From positions 41,656,969 through 41,720,968 of the forward strand of contig OZ023206.1 in the NCBI GenBank assembly GCA_963995525.1: a stretch of 64,000 bases of DNA, in the 5' to 3' direction. The stretch comes from Escarpia spicata (lineage: Eukaryota; Annelida; Polychaeta; Sabellida; Siboglinidae). The position numbers were made by a program, and so were the translations under genes. Positions 32,942 through 45,248 of the stretch are shown here, piece after piece. The notes beneath the pieces are model-generated. The model saw nothing but the letters and a program-made list of their open reading frames with translations, was not told the DNA's origin and did not search any database. Within the stretch, counting starts at the first letter, position 1; each line of letters begins with the position of its first letter.

Positions 32942-33830
32942 GATGCCTCACTGTGTAGCGTGTTTCCGTTGCTAGGGACTTTAATTAGGTTTGGCAATTT
33001 TTGAGAAAAAAATTGAAATTACTATATTTTTGAGGCACTCCTATCTCAAACACTGTGCAATATTTTTTTTTTTAATTCATCCACATGTTTTTTTTCTATA
33101 CACATTTCAAAAGCGCCACCCTACTTGACCGGGCACCATATGAGTAAGCATTTTACTGTTGGACATATTCTAATCTGGCATAACTCTACACTGTACACAC
33201 TTTCTCATCCGGCATATATGAAGACCTAACCCTATTTTCCAGAAAGCCCAGTATGTTTTCTGTAAACATATCACATACAGGCAGTTGTTATGTTGCATTT
33301 ATATTTATATTGATTTTTTTACTTTTTCCCTATTAGACAACTATAATTATACATGATATATGACCTTAAAGTGTGGATTCTTCAAAGGCCAGACGTCTTA
33401 ATGAGTTCAATTGCACAGTATTACACAACCCAATTAGTAGACATTCAATACACTGTGGCACTTGCCTGATTGAGTACTGATCAAGTCAGGTGACTGTATG
33501 TCCTGGCAGCCTGGGCCTAGGAGCTGAATGCCAGTAGTCACTCTGCCAAGATGTCATTAGGGTTGCTCCCAACCTCTTCACATGTGTTTAATTAGCTGAA
33601 GTAAACAAAAAAAGATTGTTTAATCACCCTTCTGCAATGTCATTGGTCCATTTATGATATAGATTTCCAAATGGAGGCTTCACTAATGTGATTCTCTCCC
33701 CACCCCCCTTATCACACCCAAGTTCTGTCACTGTGATTTGGACTTTCAGACTCATTAGAAGTCTGTGATTTCAAATAACGGTTTGTCCCTTTCAACTGTG
33801 ATTCTGCCGGGATTATTCTGCATTATTACA

Positions 33831-35987
33831 ATGAAGGAGACTGCAAATTATGAGACTGGTAAACTTAGCAAACATAGTGATAGGAAGACACCGCCTGTTA
33901 GAGGAATGAGGAGAAATCGGTGCGGTTTCCAACAAGGCCACCCACATTTTGAAGCAATGCATGGCGAATCAACAGAAACACCAGACAGTCATGTATGGAT
34001 GCCACGACTCGGCATGGCTGACTTTTCAAGAGTCGTACAAGAAACTTCTGGTGGACTGTTAACGGTACCCGATGCTGACGGCAAGCCTGGCAATAGCAAA
34101 ATTCTACGACCGCGGCCATACCGATGCCCAGATTTAACAGACAGCTACCTCCAGCCAGACGAAAATCAAGGAGGAACCGAGATGCGTCTGCTAAATATGG
34201 AAAAGAGTGCTCAGATGTGGAATGAATGTTACACTGAGCACGCCTGCAAGACGACGTGCACTTCTCCACAGTTTCAAATATACCATGAACAACAGATTGG
34301 TCTCTGTTGGAAGCAATCACTCCGATGTACAAATTGTGACTATCATTCGCGCATGTACAAACTGTACACTGAGGTCAGCACTGGACGTAGTGGTCAGCGA
34401 GCTGCTACAACTAATGTCGCACTTCACGTCGGTCTCCAGGATTCGACAATAGGGACCACAAAGATCCGTCACATTCTAGCTGCAATGGACACACCACCAC
34501 CTAGTCGCACAGGATTACAGAGAACTGCAAACAAGGTCGCAACTGTCACCGCACAAGCAACCATGGACGACTTACACAGGAGAAGACAGAAAACAAAAGA
34601 GATCAACACTCTGCGTGGTCTGCCAGAAGATGCTCCGATTAACATAAGCGTCGATGTTCGGTACAACTCCACAAATCTCAAAAACACTTACAGCTGTGGT
34701 GGGCAGAATGCGTCACAGGCTTTGGGAACTGCAATCAGTTGGCAAACCGGTGAAAAGGAAATCATAGCTTTCTGGATGGACAGCAAGCTGTGTAAACTAG
34801 GAGCTACACTTCGGAACAAGGGTGTCAATGTCACCTGTCCTGGCCATGCTGGTTGCACGGCCAATGTGCAAGCAACAGATCCGCTGTCCGAGTACAGAAT
34901 TGGGAAACAAATTGGCGACAGTTTAGCACAAGATGACGTTGCAATCAAGTATGTTGCTACAGACGGTGATGCATTAGCATCGCGAGGTGTACAAGATGCA
35001 ATGCCAGCAGGTATGGAGACACAGAGGCAATCCGATACGACGCATCTGTCTCAAACGCAATTTCGTCATATCACGAAAGCATCATTCTCCCCCAGGATGT
35101 TTCCAGGAGAAACTGCTGCAAGGCGAGCAGAAAACAGAAAAATGTTTGCGGAAGATGTGAAAACAAGATGCCAGAAGATCTACACAAGTGTCCACATACT
35201 TCACGACAGTGACACGACAGTTATAACTAGACGTATGCCCGACATCATTCAAGCCACACTCGACTGCTATTCTGGCTCATGCAGAAACTGTCGCAGACAT
35301 GCAATTGTCTGCCGTGGTGGTCGCAAGAATTGGTGGAATACTTCACAGCATTTGAAGGCCTGCGGCCTCACGCGACTAAATATGACAGACAGTGATCGAG
35401 CAACACTTCAAGGACTGATTGAAATGCGTCTTGGCAATGCCGCACTTCAAATGACACGACGCAGACTAACAACAAATCCAAATGAATCTGCAAACAGAGC
35501 TTTTTCCGCATCGTTACCTAAGAATGTTAAATTCAGTCGAAATGCACTGGGACGTGTGTCTTCAGTCATCGATCGTCTAAACTACGGTGCTGGAGATTCA
35601 ATGCTACGAAAATTGGAAAATGTACAGTGTCCCATTACAAAGGGTGGAAGAGTTGCTCACGCTGTTAAACGGATCCAGCAAGATGTAGTTTACCAACGAC
35701 AATATGCCAGACGGCCATCGGTGCGCCTACACAGACGAGCCACCAAGTCAAAGAGGATGAGAGACTACATTAGGGCGAAACGACAGAGATGCCAAGCCGA
35801 CATCTACAGAAAGAGTCAACTTGATCCCAAACCAGCAAGTCATACAGTAACAACAGTAGCAGTGACAGCAACGGCAGTTACACCAGTGAGAAGGAGGCGC
35901 CGACAGCCACCGGGAAATCGTACTGATCACCCATATTCGTTAAGGTCACGAAAATCGGCCGATCACTCTTACGCAAGCAGAGAGTAG
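33831..35987 (+). CDS. Mutator-like DDE transposase, unit 10
   Basis: Intact 718-residue copy identical to the reference protein. The extra spacer C is at 36228. Confidence 0.9.
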   Translation: MKETANYETGKLSKHSDRKTPPVRGMRRNRCGFQQGHPHFEAMHGESTETPDSHVWMPRLGMADFSRVVQETSGGLLTVPDADGKPGNSKILRPRPYRCPDLTDSYLQPDENQGGTEMRLLNMEKSAQMWNECYTEHACKTTCTSPQFQIYHEQQIGLCWKQSLRCTNCDYHSRMYKLYTEVSTGRSGQRAATTNVALHVGLQDSTIGTTKIRHILAAMDTPPPSRTGLQRTANKVATVTAQATMDDLHRRRQKTKEINTLRGLPEDAPINISVDVRYNSTNLKNTYSCGGQNASQALGTAISWQTGEKEIIAFWMDSKLCKLGATLRNKGVNVTCPGHAGCTANVQATDPLSEYRIGKQIGDSLAQDDVAIKYVATDGDALASRGVQDAMPAGMETQRQSDTTHLSQTQFRHITKASFSPRMFPGETAARRAENRKMFAEDVKTRCQKIYTSVHILHDSDTTVITRRMPDIIQATLDCYSGSCRNCRRHAIVCRGGRKNWWNTSQHLKACGLTRLNMTDSDRATLQGLIEMRLGNAALQMTRRRLTTNPNESANRAFSASLPKNVKFSRNALGRVSSVIDRLNYGAGDSMLRKLENVQCPITKGGRVAHAVKRIQQDVVYQRQYARRPSVRLHRRATKSKRMRDYIRAKRQRCQADIYRKSQLDPKPASHTVTTVAVTATAVTPVRRRRRQPPGNRTDHPYSLRSRKSADHSYASRE

Positions 35988-36297
35988 ACAGACACACAGA
36001 CACGCATACACATGAGCACAATGTGCATACACAACATTATAACAATACGACATTCTGTATTTCTGCAGCGTCTACTTGGGCTGCAAACTGACCATCATCC
36101 ATGCAAACACAATGTGAAGACCTAGACCATCCGACACACACGACACCATCTGCCTGCCGACATTCATGCAAACACAATCAGACTACGAGCACCACGAACA
36201 TCTTGAGTACCACGATCAATCGACACGCATGCAATGCTACATCAGTGACAGCAGGGGCTGACTGATGTCGACATATATCAGTGACCAGTTGTAACGA

Positions 36298-36747
36298 TCA
36301 CACATCGGAAAAGTTCATCGTACACGAACTCCCGACAAAATGTAAGTGCTCACCACTTTTTAATGGATTTAATTTTAAATCTAACATGCATGCAGGGTAA
36401 ATGCCATGACCACGACATTCGCCTGATTTCACGCAAGAAATCCTTTCATTGTTGACACCGTGTGGTTCCAGGCTGACATGTGTGGCTGTCACACAGAGAC
36501 TATTGTGGCAGAGATGTGAAGCATCCAGATTCGCTCTTATAAATGTTCTCCTGTGGTGCAGCATATAGCTTAACCGGTGTGCCGTTATGGTACGTCTATT
36601 GCCACATCTAAACTTGCAGCTAACTGCTCCGTATTTCACCCCTGTGCCTTTTGTGCAGCCTGTCCACAATATACATTGATTGTTTGTTGAAATAGACACA
36701 TTTTCATTAATTTTGTCTGCATATTTTTCGTAAAACCTGTCGTCCAT
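36298..36747 (-). CDS. His-Me finger endonuclease, unit 10
   Basis: Intact 149-residue copy identical to unit 1, with no unit-specific change seen. Confidence 0.88.
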   Translation of the reverse strand: MDDRFYEKYADKINENVSISTNNQCILWTGCTKGTGVKYGAVSCKFRCGNRRTITAHRLSYMLHHRRTFIRANLDASHLCHNSLCVTATHVSLEPHGVNNERISCVKSGECRGHGIYPACMLDLKLNPLKSGEHLHFVGSSCTMNFSDV

Positions 36748-37636
36748 GATGCCTCACTGTGTAGCGTGTTTCCGTTGCTAGGGACTTTAATTAGGTTTGG
36801 CAATTTTTGAGAAAAAAATTGAAATTACTATATTTTTGAGGCACTCCTATCTCAAACACTGTGCAATATTTTTTTTTTTAATTCATCCACATGTTTTTTT
36901 TCTATACACATTTCAAAAGCGCCACCCTACTTGACCGGGCACCATATGAGTAAGCATTTTACTGTTGGACATATTCTAATCTGGCATAACTCTACACTGT
37001 ACACACTTTCTCATCCGGCATATATGAAGACCTAACCCTATTTTCCAGAAAGCCCAGTATGTTTTCTGTAAACATATCACATACAGGCAGTTGTTATGTT
37101 GCATTTATATTTATATTGATTTTTTTACTTTTTCCCTATTAGACAACTATAATTATACATGATATATGACCTTAAAGTGTGGATTCTTCAAAGGCCAGAC
37201 GTCTTAATGAGTTCAATTGCACAGTATTACACAACCCAATTAGTAGACATTCAATACACTGTGGCACTTGCCTGATTGAGTACTGATCAAGTCAGGTGAC
37301 TGTATGTCCTGGCAGCCTGGGCCTAGGAGCTGAATGCCAGTAGTCACTCTGCCAAGATGTCATTAGGGTTGCTCCCAACCTCTTCACATGTGTTTAATTA
37401 GCTGAAGTAAACAAAAAAAGATTGTTTAATCACCCTTCTGCAATGTCATTGGTCCATTTATGATATAGATTTCCAAATGGAGGCTTCACTAATGTGATTC
37501 TCTCCCCACCCCCCTTATCACACCCAAGTTCTGTCACTGTGATTTGGACTTTCAGACTCATTAGAAGTCTGTGATTTCAAATAACGGTTTGTCCCTTTCA
37601 ACTGTGATTCTGCCGGGATTATTCTGCATTATTACA

Positions 37637-39793
37637 ATGAAGGAGACTGCAAATTATGAGACTGGTAAACTTAGCAAACATAGTGATAGGAAGACACCGC
37701 CTGTTAGAGGAATGAGGAGAAATCGGTGCGGTTTCCAACAAGGCCACCCACATTTTGAAGCAATGCATGGCGAATCAACAGAAACACCAGACAGTCATGT
37801 ATGGATGCCACGACTCGGCATGGCTGACTTTTCAAGAGTCGTACAAGAAACTTCTGGTGGACTGTTAACGGTACCCGATGCTGACGGCAAGCCTGGCAAT
37901 AGCAAAATTCTACGACCGCGGCCATACCGATGCCCAGATTTAACAGACAGCTACCTCCAGCCAGACGAAAATCAAGGAGGAACCGAGATGCGTCTGCTAA
38001 ATATGGAAAAGAGTGCTCAGATGTGGAATGAATGTTACACTGAGCACGCCTGCAAGACGACGTGCACTTCTCCACAGTTTCAAATATACCATGAACAACA
38101 GATTGGTCTCTGTTGGAAGCAATCACTCCGATGTACAAATTGTGACTATCATTCGCGCATGTACAAACTGTACACTGAGGTCAGCACTGGACGTAGTGGT
38201 CAGCGAGCTGCTACAACTAATGTCGCACTTCACGTCGGTCTCCAGGATTCGACAATAGGGACCACAAAGATCCGTCACATTCTAGCTGCAATGGACACAC
38301 CACCACCTAGTCGCACAGGATTACAGAGAACTGCAAACAAGGTCGCAACTGTCACCGCACAAGCAACCATGGACGACTTACACAGGAGAAGACAGAAAAC
38401 AAAAGAGATCAACACTCTGCGTGGTCTGCCAGAAGATGCTCCGATTAACATAAGCGTCGATGTTCGGTACAACTCCACAAATCTCAAAAACACTTACAGC
38501 TGTGGTGGGCAGAATGCGTCACAGGCTTTGGGAACTGCAATCAGTTGGCAAACCGGTGAAAAGGAAATCATAGCTTTCTGGATGGACAGCAAGCTGTGTA
38601 AACTAGGAGCTACACTTCGGAACAAGGGTGTCAATGTCACCTGTCCTGGCCATGCTGGTTGCACGGCCAATGTGCAAGCAACAGATCCGCTGTCCGAGTA
38701 CAGAATTGGGAAACAAATTGGCGACAGTTTAGCACAAGATGACGTTGCAATCAAGTATGTTGCTACAGACGGTGATGCATTAGCATCGCGAGGTGTACAA
38801 GATGCAATGCCAGCAGGTATGGAGACACAGAGGCAATCCGATACGACGCATCTGTCTCAAACGCAATTTCGTCATATCACGAAAGCATCATTCTCCCCCA
38901 GGATGTTTCCAGGAGAAACTGCTGCAAGGCGAGCAGAAAACAGAAAAATGTTTGCGGAAGATGTGAAAACAAGATGCCAGAAGATCTACACAAGTGTCCA
39001 CATACTTCACGACAGTGACACGACAGTTATAACTAGACGTATGCCCGACATCATTCAAGCCACACTCGACTGCTATTCTGGCTCATGCAGAAACTGTCGC
39101 AGACATGCAATTGTCTGCCGTGGTGGTCGCAAGAATTGGTGGAATACTTCACAGCATTTGAAGGCCTGCGGCCTCACGCGACTAAATATGACAGACAGTG
39201 ATCGAGCAACACTTCAAGGACTGATTGAAATGCGTCTTGGCAATGCCGCACTTCAAATGACACGACGCAGACTAACAACAAATCCAAATGAATCTGCAAA
39301 CAGAGCTTTTTCCGCATCGTTACCTAAGAATGTTAAATTCAGTCGAAATGCACTGGGACGTGTGTCTTCAGTCATCGATCGTCTAAACTACGGTGCTGGA
39401 GATTCAATGCTACGAAAATTGGAAAATGTACAGTGTCCCATTACAAAGGGTGGAAGAGTTGCTCACGCTGTTAAACGGATCCAGCAAGATGTAGTTTACC
39501 AACGACAATATGCCAGACGGCCATCGGTGCGCCTACACAGACGAGCCACCAAGTCAAAGAGGATGAGAGACTACATTAGGGCGAAACGACAGAGATGCCA
39601 AGCCGACATCTACAGAAAGAGTCAACTTGATCCCAAACCAGCAAGTCATACAGTAACAACAGTAGCAGTGACAGCAACGGCAGTTACACCAGTGAGAAGG
39701 AGGCGCCGACAGCCACCGGGAAATCGTACTGATCACCCATATTCGTTAAGGTCACGAAAATCGGCCGATCACTCTTACGCAAGCAGAGAGTAG
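37637..39793 (+). CDS. Mutator-like DDE transposase, unit 11
   Basis: Intact 718-residue copy identical to the reference protein. The extra spacer C is at 40034. Units 9 to 12 appear indistinguishable from each other. Confidence 0.9.
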   Translation: MKETANYETGKLSKHSDRKTPPVRGMRRNRCGFQQGHPHFEAMHGESTETPDSHVWMPRLGMADFSRVVQETSGGLLTVPDADGKPGNSKILRPRPYRCPDLTDSYLQPDENQGGTEMRLLNMEKSAQMWNECYTEHACKTTCTSPQFQIYHEQQIGLCWKQSLRCTNCDYHSRMYKLYTEVSTGRSGQRAATTNVALHVGLQDSTIGTTKIRHILAAMDTPPPSRTGLQRTANKVATVTAQATMDDLHRRRQKTKEINTLRGLPEDAPINISVDVRYNSTNLKNTYSCGGQNASQALGTAISWQTGEKEIIAFWMDSKLCKLGATLRNKGVNVTCPGHAGCTANVQATDPLSEYRIGKQIGDSLAQDDVAIKYVATDGDALASRGVQDAMPAGMETQRQSDTTHLSQTQFRHITKASFSPRMFPGETAARRAENRKMFAEDVKTRCQKIYTSVHILHDSDTTVITRRMPDIIQATLDCYSGSCRNCRRHAIVCRGGRKNWWNTSQHLKACGLTRLNMTDSDRATLQGLIEMRLGNAALQMTRRRLTTNPNESANRAFSASLPKNVKFSRNALGRVSSVIDRLNYGAGDSMLRKLENVQCPITKGGRVAHAVKRIQQDVVYQRQYARRPSVRLHRRATKSKRMRDYIRAKRQRCQADIYRKSQLDPKPASHTVTTVAVTATAVTPVRRRRRQPPGNRTDHPYSLRSRKSADHSYASRE

Positions 39794-40103
39794 ACAGACA
39801 CACAGACACGCATACACATGAGCACAATGTGCATACACAACATTATAACAATACGACATTCTGTATTTCTGCAGCGTCTACTTGGGCTGCAAACTGACCA
39901 TCATCCATGCAAACACAATGTGAAGACCTAGACCATCCGACACACACGACACCATCTGCCTGCCGACATTCATGCAAACACAATCAGACTACGAGCACCA
40001 CGAACATCTTGAGTACCACGATCAATCGACACGCATGCAATGCTACATCAGTGACAGCAGGGGCTGACTGATGTCGACATATATCAGTGACCAGTTGTAA
40101 CGA

Positions 40104-40553
40104 TCACACATCGGAAAAGTTCATCGTACACGAACTCCCGACAAAATGTAAGTGCTCACCACTTTTTAATGGATTTAATTTTAAATCTAACATGCATGCA
40201 GGGTAAATGCCATGACCACGACATTCGCCTGATTTCACGCAAGAAATCCTTTCATTGTTGACACCGTGTGGTTCCAGGCTGACATGTGTGGCTGTCACAC
40301 AGAGACTATTGTGGCAGAGATGTGAAGCATCCAGATTCGCTCTTATAAATGTTCTCCTGTGGTGCAGCATATAGCTTAACCGGTGTGCCGTTATGGTACG
40401 TCTATTGCCACATCTAAACTTGCAGCTAACTGCTCCGTATTTCACCCCTGTGCCTTTTGTGCAGCCTGTCCACAATATACATTGATTGTTTGTTGAAATA
40501 GACACATTTTCATTAATTTTGTCTGCATATTTTTCGTAAAACCTGTCGTCCAT
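40104..40553 (-). CDS. His-Me finger endonuclease, unit 11
   Basis: Intact 149-residue copy identical to unit 1, with no unit-specific change seen. Confidence 0.88.
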   Translation of the reverse strand: MDDRFYEKYADKINENVSISTNNQCILWTGCTKGTGVKYGAVSCKFRCGNRRTITAHRLSYMLHHRRTFIRANLDASHLCHNSLCVTATHVSLEPHGVNNERISCVKSGECRGHGIYPACMLDLKLNPLKSGEHLHFVGSSCTMNFSDV

Positions 40554-41442
40554 GATGCCTCACTGTGTAGCGTGTTTCCGTTGCTAGGGACTTTAATTAG
40601 GTTTGGCAATTTTTGAGAAAAAAATTGAAATTACTATATTTTTGAGGCACTCCTATCTCAAACACTGTGCAATATTTTTTTTTTTAATTCATCCACATGT
40701 TTTTTTTCTATACACATTTCAAAAGCGCCACCCTACTTGACCGGGCACCATATGAGTAAGCATTTTACTGTTGGACATATTCTAATCTGGCATAACTCTA
40801 CACTGTACACACTTTCTCATCCGGCATATATGAAGACCTAACCCTATTTTCCAGAAAGCCCAGTATGTTTTCTGTAAACATATCACATACAGGCAGTTGT
40901 TATGTTGCATTTATATTTATATTGATTTTTTTACTTTTTCCCTATTAGACAACTATAATTATACATGATATATGACCTTAAAGTGTGGATTCTTCAAAGG
41001 CCAGACGTCTTAATGAGTTCAATTGCACAGTATTACACAACCCAATTAGTAGACATTCAATACACTGTGGCACTTGCCTGATTGAGTACTGATCAAGTCA
41101 GGTGACTGTATGTCCTGGCAGCCTGGGCCTAGGAGCTGAATGCCAGTAGTCACTCTGCCAAGATGTCATTAGGGTTGCTCCCAACCTCTTCACATGTGTT
41201 TAATTAGCTGAAGTAAACAAAAAAAGATTGTTTAATCACCCTTCTGCAATGTCATTGGTCCATTTATGATATAGATTTCCAAATGGAGGCTTCACTAATG
41301 TGATTCTCTCCCCACCCCCCTTATCACACCCAAGTTCTGTCACTGTGATTTGGACTTTCAGACTCATTAGAAGTCTGTGATTTCAAATAACGGTTTGTCC
41401 CTTTCAACTGTGATTCTGCCGGGATTATTCTGCATTATTACA

Positions 41443-43599
41443 ATGAAGGAGACTGCAAATTATGAGACTGGTAAACTTAGCAAACATAGTGATAGGAAGA
41501 CACCGCCTGTTAGAGGAATGAGGAGAAATCGGTGCGGTTTCCAACAAGGCCACCCACATTTTGAAGCAATGCATGGCGAATCAACAGAAACACCAGACAG
41601 TCATGTATGGATGCCACGACTCGGCATGGCTGACTTTTCAAGAGTCGTACAAGAAACTTCTGGTGGACTGTTAACGGTACCCGATGCTGACGGCAAGCCT
41701 GGCAATAGCAAAATTCTACGACCGCGGCCATACCGATGCCCAGATTTAACAGACAGCTACCTCCAGCCAGACGAAAATCAAGGAGGAACCGAGATGCGTC
41801 TGCTAAATATGGAAAAGAGTGCTCAGATGTGGAATGAATGTTACACTGAGCACGCCTGCAAGACGACGTGCACTTCTCCACAGTTTCAAATATACCATGA
41901 ACAACAGATTGGTCTCTGTTGGAAGCAATCACTCCGATGTACAAATTGTGACTATCATTCGCGCATGTACAAACTGTACACTGAGGTCAGCACTGGACGT
42001 AGTGGTCAGCGAGCTGCTACAACTAATGTCGCACTTCACGTCGGTCTCCAGGATTCGACAATAGGGACCACAAAGATCCGTCACATTCTAGCTGCAATGG
42101 ACACACCACCACCTAGTCGCACAGGATTACAGAGAACTGCAAACAAGGTCGCAACTGTCACCGCACAAGCAACCATGGACGACTTACACAGGAGAAGACA
42201 GAAAACAAAAGAGATCAACACTCTGCGTGGTCTGCCAGAAGATGCTCCGATTAACATAAGCGTCGATGTTCGGTACAACTCCACAAATCTCAAAAACACT
42301 TACAGCTGTGGTGGGCAGAATGCGTCACAGGCTTTGGGAACTGCAATCAGTTGGCAAACCGGTGAAAAGGAAATCATAGCTTTCTGGATGGACAGCAAGC
42401 TGTGTAAACTAGGAGCTACACTTCGGAACAAGGGTGTCAATGTCACCTGTCCTGGCCATGCTGGTTGCACGGCCAATGTGCAAGCAACAGATCCGCTGTC
42501 CGAGTACAGAATTGGGAAACAAATTGGCGACAGTTTAGCACAAGATGACGTTGCAATCAAGTATGTTGCTACAGACGGTGATGCATTAGCATCGCGAGGT
42601 GTACAAGATGCAATGCCAGCAGGTATGGAGACACAGAGGCAATCCGATACGACGCATCTGTCTCAAACGCAATTTCGTCATATCACGAAAGCATCATTCT
42701 CCCCCAGGATGTTTCCAGGAGAAACTGCTGCAAGGCGAGCAGAAAACAGAAAAATGTTTGCGGAAGATGTGAAAACAAGATGCCAGAAGATCTACACAAG
42801 TGTCCACATACTTCACGACAGTGACACGACAGTTATAACTAGACGTATGCCCGACATCATTCAAGCCACACTCGACTGCTATTCTGGCTCATGCAGAAAC
42901 TGTCGCAGACATGCAATTGTCTGCCGTGGTGGTCGCAAGAATTGGTGGAATACTTCACAGCATTTGAAGGCCTGCGGCCTCACGCGACTAAATATGACAG
43001 ACAGTGATCGAGCAACACTTCAAGGACTGATTGAAATGCGTCTTGGCAATGCCGCACTTCAAATGACACGACGCAGACTAACAACAAATCCAAATGAATC
43101 TGCAAACAGAGCTTTTTCCGCATCGTTACCTAAGAATGTTAAATTCAGTCGAAATGCACTGGGACGTGTGTCTTCAGTCATCGATCGTCTAAACTACGGT
43201 GCTGGAGATTCAATGCTACGAAAATTGGAAAATGTACAGTGTCCCATTACAAAGGGTGGAAGAGTTGCTCACGCTGTTAAACGGATCCAGCAAGATGTAG
43301 TTTACCAACGACAATATGCCAGACGGCCATCGGTGCGCCTACACAGACGAGCCACCAAGTCAAAGAGGATGAGAGACTACATTAGGGCGAAACGACAGAG
43401 ATGCCAAGCCGACATCTACAGAAAGAGTCAACTTGATCCCAAACCAGCAAGTCATACAGTAACAACAGTAGCAGTGACAGCAACGGCAGTTACACCAGTG
43501 AGAAGGAGGCGCCGACAGCCACCGGGAAATCGTACTGATCACCCATATTCGTTAAGGTCACGAAAATCGGCCGATCACTCTTACGCAAGCAGAGAGTAG
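41443..43599 (+). CDS. Mutator-like DDE transposase, unit 12
   Basis: Intact 718-residue copy identical to the reference protein. This is the last unit with the extra spacer C (43840), so the block of that variant ends here. Confidence 0.9.
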   Translation: MKETANYETGKLSKHSDRKTPPVRGMRRNRCGFQQGHPHFEAMHGESTETPDSHVWMPRLGMADFSRVVQETSGGLLTVPDADGKPGNSKILRPRPYRCPDLTDSYLQPDENQGGTEMRLLNMEKSAQMWNECYTEHACKTTCTSPQFQIYHEQQIGLCWKQSLRCTNCDYHSRMYKLYTEVSTGRSGQRAATTNVALHVGLQDSTIGTTKIRHILAAMDTPPPSRTGLQRTANKVATVTAQATMDDLHRRRQKTKEINTLRGLPEDAPINISVDVRYNSTNLKNTYSCGGQNASQALGTAISWQTGEKEIIAFWMDSKLCKLGATLRNKGVNVTCPGHAGCTANVQATDPLSEYRIGKQIGDSLAQDDVAIKYVATDGDALASRGVQDAMPAGMETQRQSDTTHLSQTQFRHITKASFSPRMFPGETAARRAENRKMFAEDVKTRCQKIYTSVHILHDSDTTVITRRMPDIIQATLDCYSGSCRNCRRHAIVCRGGRKNWWNTSQHLKACGLTRLNMTDSDRATLQGLIEMRLGNAALQMTRRRLTTNPNESANRAFSASLPKNVKFSRNALGRVSSVIDRLNYGAGDSMLRKLENVQCPITKGGRVAHAVKRIQQDVVYQRQYARRPSVRLHRRATKSKRMRDYIRAKRQRCQADIYRKSQLDPKPASHTVTTVAVTATAVTPVRRRRRQPPGNRTDHPYSLRSRKSADHSYASRE

Positions 43600-43909
43600 A
43601 CAGACACACAGACACGCATACACATGAGCACAATGTGCATACACAACATTATAACAATACGACATTCTGTATTTCTGCAGCGTCTACTTGGGCTGCAAAC
43701 TGACCATCATCCATGCAAACACAATGTGAAGACCTAGACCATCCGACACACACGACACCATCTGCCTGCCGACATTCATGCAAACACAATCAGACTACGA
43801 GCACCACGAACATCTTGAGTACCACGATCAATCGACACGCATGCAATGCTACATCAGTGACAGCAGGGGCTGACTGATGTCGACATATATCAGTGACCAG
43901 TTGTAACGA

Positions 43910-44359
43910 TCACACATCGGAAAAGTTCATCGTACACGAACTCCCGACAAAATGTAAGTGCTCACCACTTTTTAATGGATTTAATTTTAAATCTAACATG
44001 CATGCAGGGTAAATGCCATGACCACGACATTCGCCTGATTTCACGCAAGAAATCCTTTCATTGTTGACACCGTGTGGTTCCAGGCTGACATGTGTGGCTG
44101 TCACACAGAGACTATTGTGGCAGAGATGTGAAGCATCCAGATTCGCTCTTATAAATGTTCTCCTGTGGTGCAGCATATAGCTTAACCGGTGTGCCGTTAT
44201 GGTACGTCTATTGCCACATCTAAACTTGCAGCTAACTGCTCCGTATTTCACCCCTGTGCCTTTTGTGCAGCCTGTCCACAATATACATTGATTGTTTGTT
44301 GAAATAGACACATTTTCATTAATTTTGTCTGCATATTTTTCGTAAAACCTGTCGTCCAT
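43910..44359 (-). CDS. His-Me finger endonuclease, unit 12
   Basis: Intact 149-residue copy identical to unit 1, with no unit-specific change seen. Confidence 0.88.
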   Translation of the reverse strand: MDDRFYEKYADKINENVSISTNNQCILWTGCTKGTGVKYGAVSCKFRCGNRRTITAHRLSYMLHHRRTFIRANLDASHLCHNSLCVTATHVSLEPHGVNNERISCVKSGECRGHGIYPACMLDLKLNPLKSGEHLHFVGSSCTMNFSDV

Positions 44360-45248
44360 GATGCCTCACTGTGTAGCGTGTTTCCGTTGCTAGGGACTTT
44401 AATTAGGTTTGGCAATTTTTGAGAAAAAAATTGAAATTACTATATTTTTGAGGCACTCCTATCTCAAACACTGTGCAATATTTTTTTTTTTAATTCATCC
44501 ACATGTTTTTTTTCTATACACATTTCAAAAGCGCCACCCTACTTGACCGGGCACCATATGAGTAAGCATTTTACTGTTGGACATATTCTAATCTGGCATA
44601 ACTCTACACTGTACACACTTTCTCATCCGGCATATATGAAGACCTAACCCTATTTTCCAGAAAGCCCAGTATGTTTTCTGTAAACATATCACATACAGGC
44701 AGTTGTTATGTTGCATTTATATTTATATTGATTTTTTTACTTTTTCCCTATTAGACAACTATAATTATACATGATATATGACCTTAAAGTGTGGATTCTT
44801 CAAAGGCCAGACGTCTTAATGAGTTCAATTGCACAGTATTACACAACCCAATTAGTAGACATTCAATACACTGTGGCACTTGCCTGATTGAGTACTGATC
44901 AAGTCAGGTGACTGTATGTCCTGGCAGCCTGGGCCTAGGAGCTGAATGCCAGTAGTCACTCTGCCAAGATGTCATTAGGGTTGCTCCCAACCTCTTCACA
45001 TGTGTTTAATTAGCTGAAGTAAACAAAAAAAGATTGTTTAATCACCCTTCTGCAATGTCATTGGTCCATTTATGATATAGATTTCCAAATGGAGGCTTCA
45101 CTAATGTGATTCTCTCCCCACCCCCCTTATCACACCCAAGTTCTGTCACTGTGATTTGGACTTTCAGACTCATTAGAAGTCTGTGATTTCAAATAACGGT
45201 TTGTCCCTTTCAACTGTGATTCTGCCGGGATTATTCTGCATTATTACA

